Positions 23,961-31,914 of a DNA stretch of 64,000 bases are shown here, in pieces (position 1 is the first letter of the stretch; every line of letters starts with the position of its first letter). The DNA comes from Aquisphaera giovannonii (GTDB lineage Bacteria; Planctomycetota; Planctomycetia; Isosphaerales; Isosphaeraceae). The notes under the pieces were generated by a model that saw only the letters and a program-made list of their open reading frames with translations, was not told the origin of the DNA and searched no databases. The translations under genes were made by a program, and so were the position numbers. The DNA lies in the NCBI RefSeq assembly GCF_008087625.1, contig NZ_CP042997.1, positions 5,704,001 to 5,768,000 of the forward strand, in the 5' to 3' direction.

Positions 23961-24953
23961 ATGATGAATGTGCTGGTAACGGGCGGCGCGGGGTACGTGG
24001 GCTCACACGCGGCGAAGCTGCTGGCCCGCGAGGGGCACGAGCTCTGGATCTACGACAACCTGGTCTTCGGCCACCGCGGCGCCGCCCCGGCCGGCCGGCT
24101 CATCGAGGGGGACCTGCTCGACTTCGACAAGCTCGCGGGGGTCCTCCGCGAGAAGGAGATTGACGCGGTGATGCACTTCGCCGCATTCGCCTACGTCGGC
24201 GAGTCGGTCACCGACCCGGCCAAGTACTACCGGAACAACGTCCTGGGCACGCTCTCGCTGATGGAGGCGATGCGCGCCACGGGAGTCTCGAAGATCGTCT
24301 TCTCGAGCACGTGCGCCACCTACGGCGAGCCCGACTCGGTCCCGATCCGCGAGACGCAGCCGCAGCGCCCAATCAACCCCTACGGGTTCACGAAGCTGGT
24401 CATCGAGCACGCCCTGGCCGACTACACGAGGGCCTACGGCTGGGGCTACGCGGCGCTCCGGTACTTCAACGCGGCCGGGGCCTCCGCCGACGGGGACATC
24501 GGCGAGGACCACGACCCGGAGACGCACCTGATCCCCCTGATCCTCCAGGTGGCCCTCGGCCAGCGCGAGAAGGTGACGATCTTCGGCGACAGGCTGCCGA
24601 CGCCCGACGGCACCTGCATCCGCGACTATATCCACGTGGACGACCTCGCCACGGCGCACCTCGCCGCGCTGGGCAAGCTGGAGAAGGGGACGGAGCTGAA
24701 GCTGAACCTCGGCACCGGCCGGGGCACGAGCGTCCGGGAGGTCATCGACGCCTGCCGCGAGGTGACCGGCCATCCGATCCCGGCGGACGTCGCCGGCCCC
24801 CGCGCCGGGGATCCGCCGTCGCTCGTCGCGGATCCCTCGTCGGCCCTCCAGGCGCTCGGCTGGAAGGCGAAGTTCACCGAGATCCGGCCCATCGTCGAGT
24901 CCGCCTGGAAGTGGCACAAGGCCCACCCGAAGGGCTACGGCGACCGCGGCTGA
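23961..24953 (+). CDS. galE: UDP-glucose 4-epimerase
   Basis: The product is 330 residues, an extended short-chain dehydrogenase. The NAD-binding motif is VTGGAGYVGSHAAKLL; the active site contains the FSSTCATYGEP Ser/Thr and the YxxxK in NPYGFTKLVIE (Tyr near residue 141). DGTCIRDYIHVDDLATAHL is the GalE hallmark. It interconverts UDP-glucose and UDP-galactose and completes a Leloir-type cluster; related enzymes also act on UDP-xylose/UDP-arabinose, which would fit the arabinokinase-type partner. GGGGGAG stands before the paired ATGs at 23961 and 23964; either may be used. Confidence 0.93.
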   Translation: MMNVLVTGGAGYVGSHAAKLLAREGHELWIYDNLVFGHRGAAPAGRLIEGDLLDFDKLAGVLREKEIDAVMHFAAFAYVGESVTDPAKYYRNNVLGTLSLMEAMRATGVSKIVFSSTCATYGEPDSVPIRETQPQRPINPYGFTKLVIEHALADYTRAYGWGYAALRYFNAAGASADGDIGEDHDPETHLIPLILQVALGQREKVTIFGDRLPTPDGTCIRDYIHVDDLATAHLAALGKLEKGTELKLNLGTGRGTSVREVIDACREVTGHPIPADVAGPRAGDPPSLVADPSSALQALGWKAKFTEIRPIVESAWKWHKAHPKGYGDRG

Positions 24954-25024
24954 CCGCCGCCGGGGGGCTCGCCCACCCGCCCCCGGCCGCGAGCCCCGCC
25001 CTCCTGATCGCGCCCGGCATGGCA

Positions 25025-25053
25025 CTTGCATCGAAGTCCTCGACTGATGCAAG
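25025..25053. promoter_or_regulatory. Inverted repeat upstream of the AI-2E-type permease gene
   Basis: CTTGCATC (25025-25032) and GATGCAAG (25046-25053) are perfect 8-bp inverted repeats around a 13-bp centre, 26 bp before the start codon. It could be an operator or a leader hairpin just upstream of the GAGGAGGA ribosome-binding site. Confidence 0.45.
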
Positions 25054-25078
25054 CCATAGCTCGGCGAGGAGGACAACG

Positions 25079-26395
25079 ATGCCGAACGCCCCCGGGCGAC
25101 CGCCCGAGCCCGCGCCCGCGACGGCGGGGGAAAAGCCGGTCGCGGAGACGCTGGACACGCAGACGACCGTGCTGTTCTGGATCGCCGGGATGCTCCTGGC
25201 CGGGGCCGCGTGGCTGATGTCGGCCATCCTCGTGCCGTTCGTCCTCGGGCTGGTGCTGGCGATCGCGCTGTCGCCGGCGGCGCGGTGGCTGGAGAAGCAT
25301 GGCCTGGGCCGCACCGGGTCCAGCCTCGCCTGCCTGGTGCTCGTCATCGCGGTCCTCGCCGGCACGTCCGGCCTGCTGGTCTACCAGGCCGGGACGATCC
25401 TCCAGCAGTCCGACAAGTACTATGAGCGGCTCAGTCGACTCATGGCCGATGCCACGCGCGCCGTCGGCGGCGAGCGCCTGCTGCAATCGCTCAAGGTCAT
25501 CCAGGAGAAGGAAGGCCAGGGCCAGGGTGCGGGCGAGAAGGGCGGCGAGCGGGCCGGCGGGAGCCCGACCACCGCGGAGGGGGAGGCCGCGGGCAAGGCC
25601 GCCGAGGGCGGCGGCGGCGACGACGAGGGCCCGCCGGATCGCGTCGAGTACTGGGTGCGGATGATCCGCAACAACATGTCGAGCGTCGGTGGCTGGGCGA
25701 TGACCGGCCTGGGCGGCTTCGTCGGGGTGCTCGGCTCGGCGATCATCTGCCTGTCGTTCCTCTTCTACCTGCTGGAGTCGCGGGACGAGTGGATCGGGCG
25801 GATCCTCCGCATCCTCTACTTCCTGGGACTCCGGCCGAGGAGAGAATCCCTGGAGCGGGCGCAGAAGGGGATCACGACGTTCGGGGGCTTCGTGACGATG
25901 GTCTCGCTCTGCGGCTGGCTCGTCATCGGCACGACGGCCTGGCTGCTCGGGCTGCCTCAGCCGTATCTCTGGGGGCTGATCTTCGGCCTGCTCGAGTTCA
26001 TCCCCTACTTCGGGCCCATGGTCGGCGGCTCGCTCGTGACGCTGGTGGCGATCGCCGCCGGGACCGGCTGGTGGCAGCCGCTGACGATGCTCGGCGTCAT
26101 CCTGGTCTGGCTCACGCTGGAGGGCTACGTGATCTCCCCGCTCGTCTACGGGCGGGCGGTCCACTTCGACCCCGTGATGGTGCTCGTCGCCATCCTCTTC
26201 TTCGGCTGGCTCTGGGGACCGCTCGGCATGATCACCGCCCTGCCGATGATGGTCATCCTCCGCGAGCTGGTGAACATGACGCCCGAGAGCCCGGCGCTCG
26301 ACGCCTTGCTGGAGCCGCACGAGGAATCGTCGGGCGGCGGGAACAAGGCCGGAGGGGGCCCGAAGGCCGCCGGCCTCGCGTCCTCCGCGACTTGA
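25079..26395 (+). CDS. AI-2E/PerM family membrane transporter
   Basis: The product is 438 residues. Paired N-terminal helices (VLFWIAGMLLAGAAWLMSAI and VLGLVLAIALSPAARWLEKH), a third helix LACLVLVIAVLAG, a soluble segment of about 120 residues and then a C-terminal bundle with LEFIPYFGPMVGG, LVWLTLEGYVISPLVYG and FFGWLWGPLGMITALP are the standard UPF0118/AI-2E pattern. An unusual Gly/Glu-rich insertion lies at about residues 145-180. Members export autoinducer-2 or act as Na+/H+ antiporters or lipid-related permeases; the substrate here is unknown. GAGGAGGA at 25065-25072 supports ATG 25079. Confidence 0.88.
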   Translation: MPNAPGRPPEPAPATAGEKPVAETLDTQTTVLFWIAGMLLAGAAWLMSAILVPFVLGLVLAIALSPAARWLEKHGLGRTGSSLACLVLVIAVLAGTSGLLVYQAGTILQQSDKYYERLSRLMADATRAVGGERLLQSLKVIQEKEGQGQGAGEKGGERAGGSPTTAEGEAAGKAAEGGGGDDEGPPDRVEYWVRMIRNNMSSVGGWAMTGLGGFVGVLGSAIICLSFLFYLLESRDEWIGRILRILYFLGLRPRRESLERAQKGITTFGGFVTMVSLCGWLVIGTTAWLLGLPQPYLWGLIFGLLEFIPYFGPMVGGSLVTLVAIAAGTGWWQPLTMLGVILVWLTLEGYVISPLVYGRAVHFDPVMVLVAILFFGWLWGPLGMITALPMMVILRELVNMTPESPALDALLEPHEESSGGGNKAGGGPKAAGLASSAT

Positions 26396-26489
26396 TGAGC
26401 CGTGCCCGGCCGCGGGAAGGGGCATCGGGTCGGAGACTTCCGAACACATCGACCGAGATCCATCCAGGAACTCCAGGAGCTGCATCGAA

Positions 26490-26945
26490 ATGGCCGACCA
26501 GGCGAGCACGATCACCCGCGAACAGCTGATCGAGGCGTTGAATCAGGACCTGGCGAGGGAGTACCAGGCGATCATCGCCTACACGGTGTACTCCCAGGTC
26601 CTCAAGGGCGCGGAGTACATGAACATCGCCGACGAGCTGGTCACGCACGCGAGCGAGGAGCTCTCCCACGCCCTGACGATCTCCAAGCAGATCGACTACC
26701 TCGGCGGCATGCCGACCGTCACGCCGATGCCGGTGAAGACCTCCGAGAAGGCCACCGACATGCTCCGCTTCGACCTTGAGAACGAGGCCGAGACCATCAA
26801 GAACTACCGCGAACGGGTCCGCCAGTGCGAGGCCCTGGGCGAGTACGCGATCGCCGAGGAGATCCGCCAGATCCTCGTCCAGGAGCAGGAGCACCTCATC
26901 GACCTGGCGACGGCCCTGGGCGAGGACGTGCCGAGGCTGAGCTGA
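26490..26945 (+). CDS. Ferritin-like (bacterioferritin-type) protein
   Basis: The product is 151 residues, a four-helix ferritin-like bundle. Candidate iron ligands are the Glu in DLAREYQAIIAY, EELSHA (E-x-x-H), the Glu pair in DLENEAETIKNYRERV, and EQEHL near the C-terminus. It lacks an obvious haem-binding Met at the usual bacterioferritin position near residue 52, so iron storage or detoxification without haem, or a Dps-like role, is more likely. Proteins of this short class are widespread in planctomycetes. It is monocistronic as far as visible, on the same strand as the transporter gene with a 94-bp gap. Confidence 0.88.
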   Translation: MADQASTITREQLIEALNQDLAREYQAIIAYTVYSQVLKGAEYMNIADELVTHASEELSHALTISKQIDYLGGMPTVTPMPVKTSEKATDMLRFDLENEAETIKNYRERVRQCEALGEYAIAEEIRQILVQEQEHLIDLATALGEDVPRLS

Positions 26946-27082
26946 ACGGCCGGCACTCGCGGGGAGGTTCCTGCAATCCGCACCGCCGGCCGGCGAAGAC
27001 ACGGGTACAGTCGGAGGACCGGCCGCAACCTCGCGGGAGGGCGCACTCCCTCGCGGCCAGGCCCCGTGGGGATCCGAACTCG

Positions 27083-27472
27083 ATGGATGCCTTCGCCGCG
27101 GCGGTCCTGATCGTGTTCGGCTTCCTGGCCGCCGCCGTGGTCGTGATCAACGTGACCTCGTGGCAGTCCCGCCGGTTGCGCGGGATACTGGAGGCGTGGG
27201 CCGACCGAAACGGCTTCGAGCTCCTGGATGCCGATCGCCGGTATGACTCCAGGGGGCCGTTCACCTGGGATTTGTCGGGACAAGGGTACGTCTACCGTGT
27301 GAAGGTCCGGAGCAAGGAGGGCGTTCGTACCGGGTGGCTGCGCTGCGGCGGTCCGTTTCCCGCGATCCTGTCGGACAGGGTCGAAGTCCGCTGGGATGAA
27401 CCCCCAACCGCGTCCAAGACCACGACTACGAGGCCCGCGGACGCGATGGCGGACCCGTGGCTGGACCGCTGA
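27083..27472 (+). CDS. Small single-pass membrane protein, paralog 1
   Basis: The product is 129 residues: one N-terminal membrane helix (AVLIVFGFLAAAVVVINV) and a compact domain LRGILEAWADRNGFELLDADRRY, YVYRVKVRSKEGVRTGWLRCGG, VEVRWDEP, ending MADPWLDR. The family is not one I can name. The next gene (27647) has the same layout and wording in every block, so the two arose by tandem duplication. The conserved RxGW-LRCGG and VRWDEP segments suggest a small beta-domain facing the cytosol. No functional inference is justified. Confidence 0.72.
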   Translation: MDAFAAAVLIVFGFLAAAVVVINVTSWQSRRLRGILEAWADRNGFELLDADRRYDSRGPFTWDLSGQGYVYRVKVRSKEGVRTGWLRCGGPFPAILSDRVEVRWDEPPTASKTTTTRPADAMADPWLDR

Positions 27473-27646
27473 GGATGCGCCGGGCCGGGCGTGGCGGTAC
27501 CTCCTCATCCGGGCGATTTAGCCCAATCTACGTTGCCGCGAACCGAATGACCTGGATCAATCGGCAGGCCCGGACGCGATGGGGCGGGGCATGAGTGATC
27601 CGCCCGCGGCCGGCCGTCGCGCCGATTCCCGAGGGATTCGGAGCCC

Positions 27647-28033
27647 ATGGTCCTCCTCGCTGAAACCACCGTCGTGACCGTCTTCTGGTTCCTGCTCGTG
27701 GCCTTCCTGGTCGTCGCGGGGTTCACGTGGCATTTCCGCCGCTCGCGTCAGCTCCTCGAGAACTGGGCGGAGCGGAACGGCTACGAGATCCTGGAGGCCG
27801 AATACCGCCACATGTTCAAGGGCCCGTTCTTCTTCAGGTCCACGAGGGACCAGACGGTCTACCGCGTGACGGTCCGCGACAAGGCGGGCGTCCATCGGGG
27901 CTGGGTGCGCTGCGGCGGCTGGTTCTTCGGGCTGATGACCGACAAGGCCGAGGTCCGCTGGGACGAGCCGGAGGCCGTGAAGGCGGCCGCTCCCCGGGAG
28001 GACCTCATGGCGGATCGTTGGTTCGACGCGTAG
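27647..28033 (+). CDS. Small single-pass membrane protein, paralog 2
   Basis: The product is 128 residues. A membrane helix (TVFWFLLVAFLVVAGFTWHF) precedes LLENWAERNGYEILEAEYRH, GPFFFRSTRDQTVYRVTVRD, HRGWVRCGGWFFG, AEVRWDEPEAV and MADRWFDA. It aligns along its whole length with the gene at 27083, from which it is separated by 174 bp. The GGAG before ATG 27647 (TCGGAGCCC) supports the start. Unknown function. Confidence 0.72.
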   Translation: MVLLAETTVVTVFWFLLVAFLVVAGFTWHFRRSRQLLENWAERNGYEILEAEYRHMFKGPFFFRSTRDQTVYRVTVRDKAGVHRGWVRCGGWFFGLMTDKAEVRWDEPEAVKAAAPREDLMADRWFDA

Positions 28034-28059
28034 CCGTCGCGTGCGGGCCGCCCGACCCG

Positions 28060-28341
28060 TCACCGCGAGGATCGGGATCCGGCTGTCCTCGCCCCTTTCG
28101 CGGGCTGGGCCCGCTTCTTCGGGGCATTGAGCTTCCGGTCGACGATCGCGACGGCCAGGAGGATGATGATCCCCACCAGGACGAGCCCGGCCAGGAACAT
28201 CGCCCCCGGCTCCCGCCTGGAGAGGCCCTCGTAGAAGGGCCCGACGCTCACCGCCACCGCGACGATCGCCGTGATCGCGACGACGAACGGATTGCCGCGC
28301 AGGAGGGCGTTGATGTACAGGCGGAGCAGGGCACCGACCAT
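28060..28341 (-). CDS. Small two-helix membrane protein
   Basis: The product is 93 residues. Two membrane helices (about residues 18-40, PFVVAITAIVAVAVSVGPFY, and 48-68, AMFLAGLVLVGIIILLAVAI) are followed by a basic tail (RKLNAPKKRAQPAKGAR). GAGGAG ten bp upstream supports the start at 28341. It is divergent from the GT83 gene and convergent with paralog 2. No family recognised; the layout resembles small phage-holin-like or accessory membrane proteins but nothing more can be said. Confidence 0.6.
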   Translation of the reverse strand: MVGALLRLYINALLRGNPFVVAITAIVAVAVSVGPFYEGLSRREPGAMFLAGLVLVGIIILLAVAIVDRKLNAPKKRAQPAKGARTAGSRSSR

Positions 28342-28576
28342 CGACGTGTCTCCTCGGCTGGGGCATTCCGCCGTCGTCCATCGCCGGTCGTCCGCAGCAT
28401 CCGGGCGTCGCCGCGGCGGTCGGCGGTGAGCGTACATGATCCGCGGCGAGCATGCCAGCTCGTTCGTGCGCCGGCCGTCGACGCGTCTCGGCTTGCCCGG
28501 ATGAGCACTCCGCGATAGGTTCTGGCCGCCGCGGGACGGGCCGCGGGGGGAGTCGGGGTGCGCACGGAGGCTCGCG

Positions 28577-30421
28577 ATGGGGCCGGGGCAGGGGGGATCG
28601 CTCCGATCGGCGGCCGGGCGATGGTGGCCGGAGCTCCTCGTCGGGGTGCTCGCCTGCGCGACGTTCCTGGGATGCCTGGGCTCGGTGGAGCTCTGGGGCA
28701 AGCGGGAGCAGCGGGCCGCGGCCGAGGCGCTCGACACGGTCCTCAACGGGCACTGGCTCGTCGCCGAGATCCAGGGCCGGCCCCGGCTCGAGAAGCCGCC
28801 GCTGCCGCGATGGGCCGTCGCCGGCCTGCTCCTCCTGACGGGCCGCCGCGAGGAATGGGTCGTCCGCCTGCCGAGCGCCCTGTCGGGCCTGGCGTGCGTC
28901 GCCCTGGTGTACGCGCTGGGGAGGAGGATCGGCGGCCGCGAGCTCGGGCTGGCCTCGGCCGTGATCCTCGGGACGACCGGATTATTCATCTCGGAGCTCC
29001 GCCAGGCGGGCAACGACGGCCCGCTCGCCGCGTTCACGGCGCTGGCCGTCTTCGCGGCGTGGCGGAGGATCCATAAAGAAGGGGACGGTGCCGGCGAAGA
29101 TGCCCCCGGCGGCCGCGGCTGGGCGGTCCTCTTCCACGTCGCGATGGGCCTGGGGTTCCTCTGCAAGGGGCCCATCGTGCTCATGCTGGTGGGCGTGGCG
29201 GTCCTCCCTTATTTGATGCTGACCGGCCGCCTGCGAGTGGGGCTAAGGCGGCTCTGGGATCCCGCGGGCGTGCTGGCCTTCCTCGCGATGGCGATCGCCT
29301 GGCCGGCGCTCGTGCTGGCGGCCGACCCGGAGGCGCTGGGGGTCTGGACGACCGAGATGGGGCAGAAGACCGGGGCCCTGCCGCTGGCCCATCGGGAGAG
29401 GGGGGGCCTCCTCCTTTCGTCCCCCCTGATGATGCTCCCGTGGGCGGTCGTCGGGATCGTCGGGGCCGCGGTCCCGTTCCGGGCCGACCGCGGGCTGGGC
29501 CTGCCCTGGCGGCGGGGCGACGCGTGGCTCCCCTGGTGCTGGACGATCGGGAACCTCGGCCTGCTCGGCACCTGGGCGGTGGCCAAGCCGAACTACTTCG
29601 TCCCGTGCCTGCCCGGCCTGGCGCTCCTGGGGGGCATGGCGTGGATCCGCCTGGACGCCCTGGCCCGCTCCGCCGTGCCGGCCGCGTCCCGGAGGGCGCG
29701 TCGCCTGCTCCACCTTCAGTGGGGGATCCTGGCGCTCGCCGGGGTCGTGGTCGCGGCGGCGTGCCGGGGGGCCCTCTCGGCGGCACCCCCCGGCTGGCTG
29801 GCCCTCCTCGCCGTCATGCCGCCCGCCGCGGCGGCCCTGGGCGCGCGGGCCCGGGGACGAGGCCGGGGCGCGGTGGCCCTCCTGCCCGCCGCGGCGGCGA
29901 CCGCGGCCGGGGTGCTCATCGGGTACGGCATCCTCGGCCCGGGGGACGACCGCGAGCGGGGCCATCGCCACCTCGCCGAGCAGATCGCCCGCCTGGCCCC
30001 CGCGGGGGCCGATGCCGGCGCCGCGGAGCTCCGCTTCTTCCACGAGATCGACGAGGGCCTCTGGTTCTACCTCGGGGACCGCCGCCTCGCCCCCGTGCCC
30101 GGGAGCCAGCCCCGCTACAGCGACAGCTACGACAAGCTCGGCAACGCCCTCACCTCCGGATCCAACTGCATCGACCCGGCCGCGATCGCCGCGCGCTTCG
30201 AAGGGCGGCAGCGGCGGGTCCTCCGCGACTGGATCGATCGTCGCCCGCCCGCCGCCGGCCCCGCCGCCCTCCTCATCCGCGTCCCCCTCCTCGAGAGGTG
30301 GTCGGCGGACCTGGCCGGCCGCGCGGCCCCGCTCGTCGTCGAGGAGAACCGCAAGCGCACCCCGCTGGCCCTCCTTCGAGTGGTCCCCGACGCCGCCGGC
30401 ATCGCCGACGCGTCCCGCTGA
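28577..30421 (+). CDS. ArnT/PMT-like glycosyltransferase (GT83)
   Basis: The product is 614 residues with about ten membrane helices. The first periplasmic loop carries the family signature: LGSVELWGKREQRAA (the acidic catalytic loop, with Glu in place of the first Asp of the classic DE pair), then RPRLEKPPLPRWAVAGLL and RLPSALSGLACVALVYALGRR. A later block is AVAKPNYFVPCLPGLALL. GT-C enzymes of this type transfer sugars from a polyprenyl-phosphate donor to lipid A or other envelope lipids. A soluble C-terminal region (residues 470-614) follows the last helix. The donor and acceptor cannot be predicted. Confidence 0.82.
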   Translation: MGPGQGGSLRSAAGRWWPELLVGVLACATFLGCLGSVELWGKREQRAAAEALDTVLNGHWLVAEIQGRPRLEKPPLPRWAVAGLLLLTGRREEWVVRLPSALSGLACVALVYALGRRIGGRELGLASAVILGTTGLFISELRQAGNDGPLAAFTALAVFAAWRRIHKEGDGAGEDAPGGRGWAVLFHVAMGLGFLCKGPIVLMLVGVAVLPYLMLTGRLRVGLRRLWDPAGVLAFLAMAIAWPALVLAADPEALGVWTTEMGQKTGALPLAHRERGGLLLSSPLMMLPWAVVGIVGAAVPFRADRGLGLPWRRGDAWLPWCWTIGNLGLLGTWAVAKPNYFVPCLPGLALLGGMAWIRLDALARSAVPAASRRARRLLHLQWGILALAGVVVAAACRGALSAAPPGWLALLAVMPPAAAALGARARGRGRGAVALLPAAAATAAGVLIGYGILGPGDDRERGHRHLAEQIARLAPAGADAGAAELRFFHEIDEGLWFYLGDRRLAPVPGSQPRYSDSYDKLGNALTSGSNCIDPAAIAARFEGRQRRVLRDWIDRRPPAAGPAALLIRVPLLERWSADLAGRAAPLVVEENRKRTPLALLRVVPDAAGIADASR

Positions 30422-30939
30422 TCGGCCTCCTTCCTTCCCCAGGCCGCAGGCCTTGCCGGCGTGCCACCCCGGCAGGCCCCCCGAGGACGCCGCGCCTTCC
30501 CGTCGGAGGGGTCGCGCGGCTCGCTCCGGACGTGTCGGTCGCGTCGCCTCGGGGGCCTGGGGGGTGTGAGGCATGGCGACTCTAGCGATTAGGACGGTCG
30601 CGACGCCGGTTCATCCTGCGGAGATTGCCCCTTTTTACTGACCCCGTCAGGCGGCCCATTGTTGTCGTAAAGTGTTGCGACAAAAGGTGAAGCGCGTTCA
30701 AGGGCGGGCCCAGGGATGACGATACAAACAGTGCCTCGGCATGGTAGACCCACGACGAGGACTCGGGAGCACCAAACTGGTGGCAATGACTCGCGGGGGG
30801 GCGGAAACGCCCCGGGCCCCGGGAAGGCCTCAACCGCGGCGTCGATGCCATGGACGACCGAAGAGAAGCAGGGACGAGCGGAACGGCCGGCCGGCCACGC
30901 CGCCCTCGAACTTACGTTAGCCTAGGAGAGCATTCTCCC
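30422..30939. other. Intergenic region with possible operator
   Basis: No gene is seen in 518 bp. TTGTCG (30662-30667) and CGACAA (30678-30683) form an inverted repeat in an A/T-richer patch, and CACCA/TGGTG (30770-30774 / 30778-30782) a second, shorter one. These may regulate the Cys-rich secreted protein gene downstream. Confidence 0.45.
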
Positions 30940-31551
30940 ATGTTGAAGCCCTTGACCTTGAGCCTCAGCCTTGCCGTCGCCCTGGGGTTCACCAGCGTGA
31001 GCATGGCGGGCGGTCATGATGGTGGTTGTTCCACGTGCGGCCTGGCCTCGCCCCAGGGCGGCCCGATCGCCAGCGCCCAGGGCCCCGTCTCTTACGGCGA
31101 GTGCGCCGAGACCGGCCACAAGAAGTGCAACCTGTTCCACGGGATGAGCGGCAAGCTCAGCGGCCTGCACTGCAAGCTGAAGAGCGCCCTGCATCCTCCC
31201 GTCACCTACGAGTGGGTGCTGAAGAAGAAGCGGCTCTGGGGCCACAAGAGCTGCGGCGGCTGCGGCGAGTCCACCTGCGACAGCTGCGGCGGCGCCCCGG
31301 CGGTCTATCCGACCGGCCAGGTTGCCCCGTCCGGCCAGGGCTATGCGGCCCCGTCCGGCCAGGGCTATGCGGCCCCCCAGGCGGCCCCCGTCTACGGCGC
31401 CGGCCAGCACGCCTTCAAGGCCGTGAAGCCCGCCCCGACGATCGCCTCGGTGCCCGCCGAGATGACCCCCGCCGTCGCCGGCGAGGAGGCTCCTCCGGCC
31501 CCGGAAGTCAACGGGGGTGGCCTGCTCCTCCCGACGCCCGCCGGGAACTGA
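30940..31551 (+). CDS. Secreted Cys-rich planctomycete hypothetical protein
   Basis: The product is 203 residues with a signal peptide (LTLSLSLAVALGFTSVSMAG). The mature part has Cys pairs: CSTC, ECAETGHKKCNLFHG, HCKLK, then CGGCGESTCDSCGG. Next comes a VYPTGQ...PSGQGYAAP tandem repeat encoded by two exact 24-bp units (31327-31350 and 31351-31374), and a Pro/Ala/Glu-rich tail. Similar small proteins with C-x2-C pairs and PTGQ-type tails are common in planctomycetes but have no known function; disulfide-bonded envelope proteins are possible. AGGAG at 30924-30928 supports ATG 30940. Confidence 0.75.
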   Translation: MLKPLTLSLSLAVALGFTSVSMAGGHDGGCSTCGLASPQGGPIASAQGPVSYGECAETGHKKCNLFHGMSGKLSGLHCKLKSALHPPVTYEWVLKKKRLWGHKSCGGCGESTCDSCGGAPAVYPTGQVAPSGQGYAAPSGQGYAAPQAAPVYGAGQHAFKAVKPAPTIASVPAEMTPAVAGEEAPPAPEVNGGGLLLPTPAGN

Positions 31552-31627
31552 TCCCGCGGACCGCGACATACTTCCCGGCCTGGAGGGTGAATCGGGAGTC
31601 ATCCCGGATCCCCTCCGGCCGGCCTTC

Positions 31628-31667
31628 AACGGCCCTCGCGATGCCTTCGGGTGTCTCGAGGGCCGTT
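31628..31667 (+). terminator. Hairpin terminator candidate
   Basis: AACGGCCCTCG (31628-31638) and CGAGGGCCGTT (31657-31667) are perfect 11-bp inverted repeats, 77 bp after the stop of the Cys-rich protein gene. The 3' flank is only weakly T-rich. Confidence 0.6.
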
Positions 31668-31789
31668 TCGCGTTGCGCCCCATCTCCGCCTCCCGACATC
31701 GGCACATCCCTCCCTCGGCGGCCCTGCCCACCCCGGCGCCGCCCGCCCTCCCCGCGGCCTGCCCCGGCCCCTCGCCCGACCCCCCGCGA

Positions 31790-31817
31790 TTGACAGATGG
31801 CGGCGATTGTGGATAAC
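31790..31817 (+). promoter_or_regulatory. Sigma-70-like promoter of the fli operon
   Basis: TTGACA (31790-31795) with a 16-bp spacer and GATAAC (31812-31817) gives a near-consensus promoter about 100 bp before the fliF start. The form points to housekeeping sigma control rather than sigma-28 or sigma-54, unlike most flagellar hierarchies. Confidence 0.6.
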
Positions 31818-31914
31818 TCGTGCGCCGCGGACGGCGCCCGGCGGGATTCCCAGGGAAGGGAACGACGGCCGGCCCGACACTCGGGGCGCGGCGGGGTCGT
31901 CCGGAGGAGGATGG

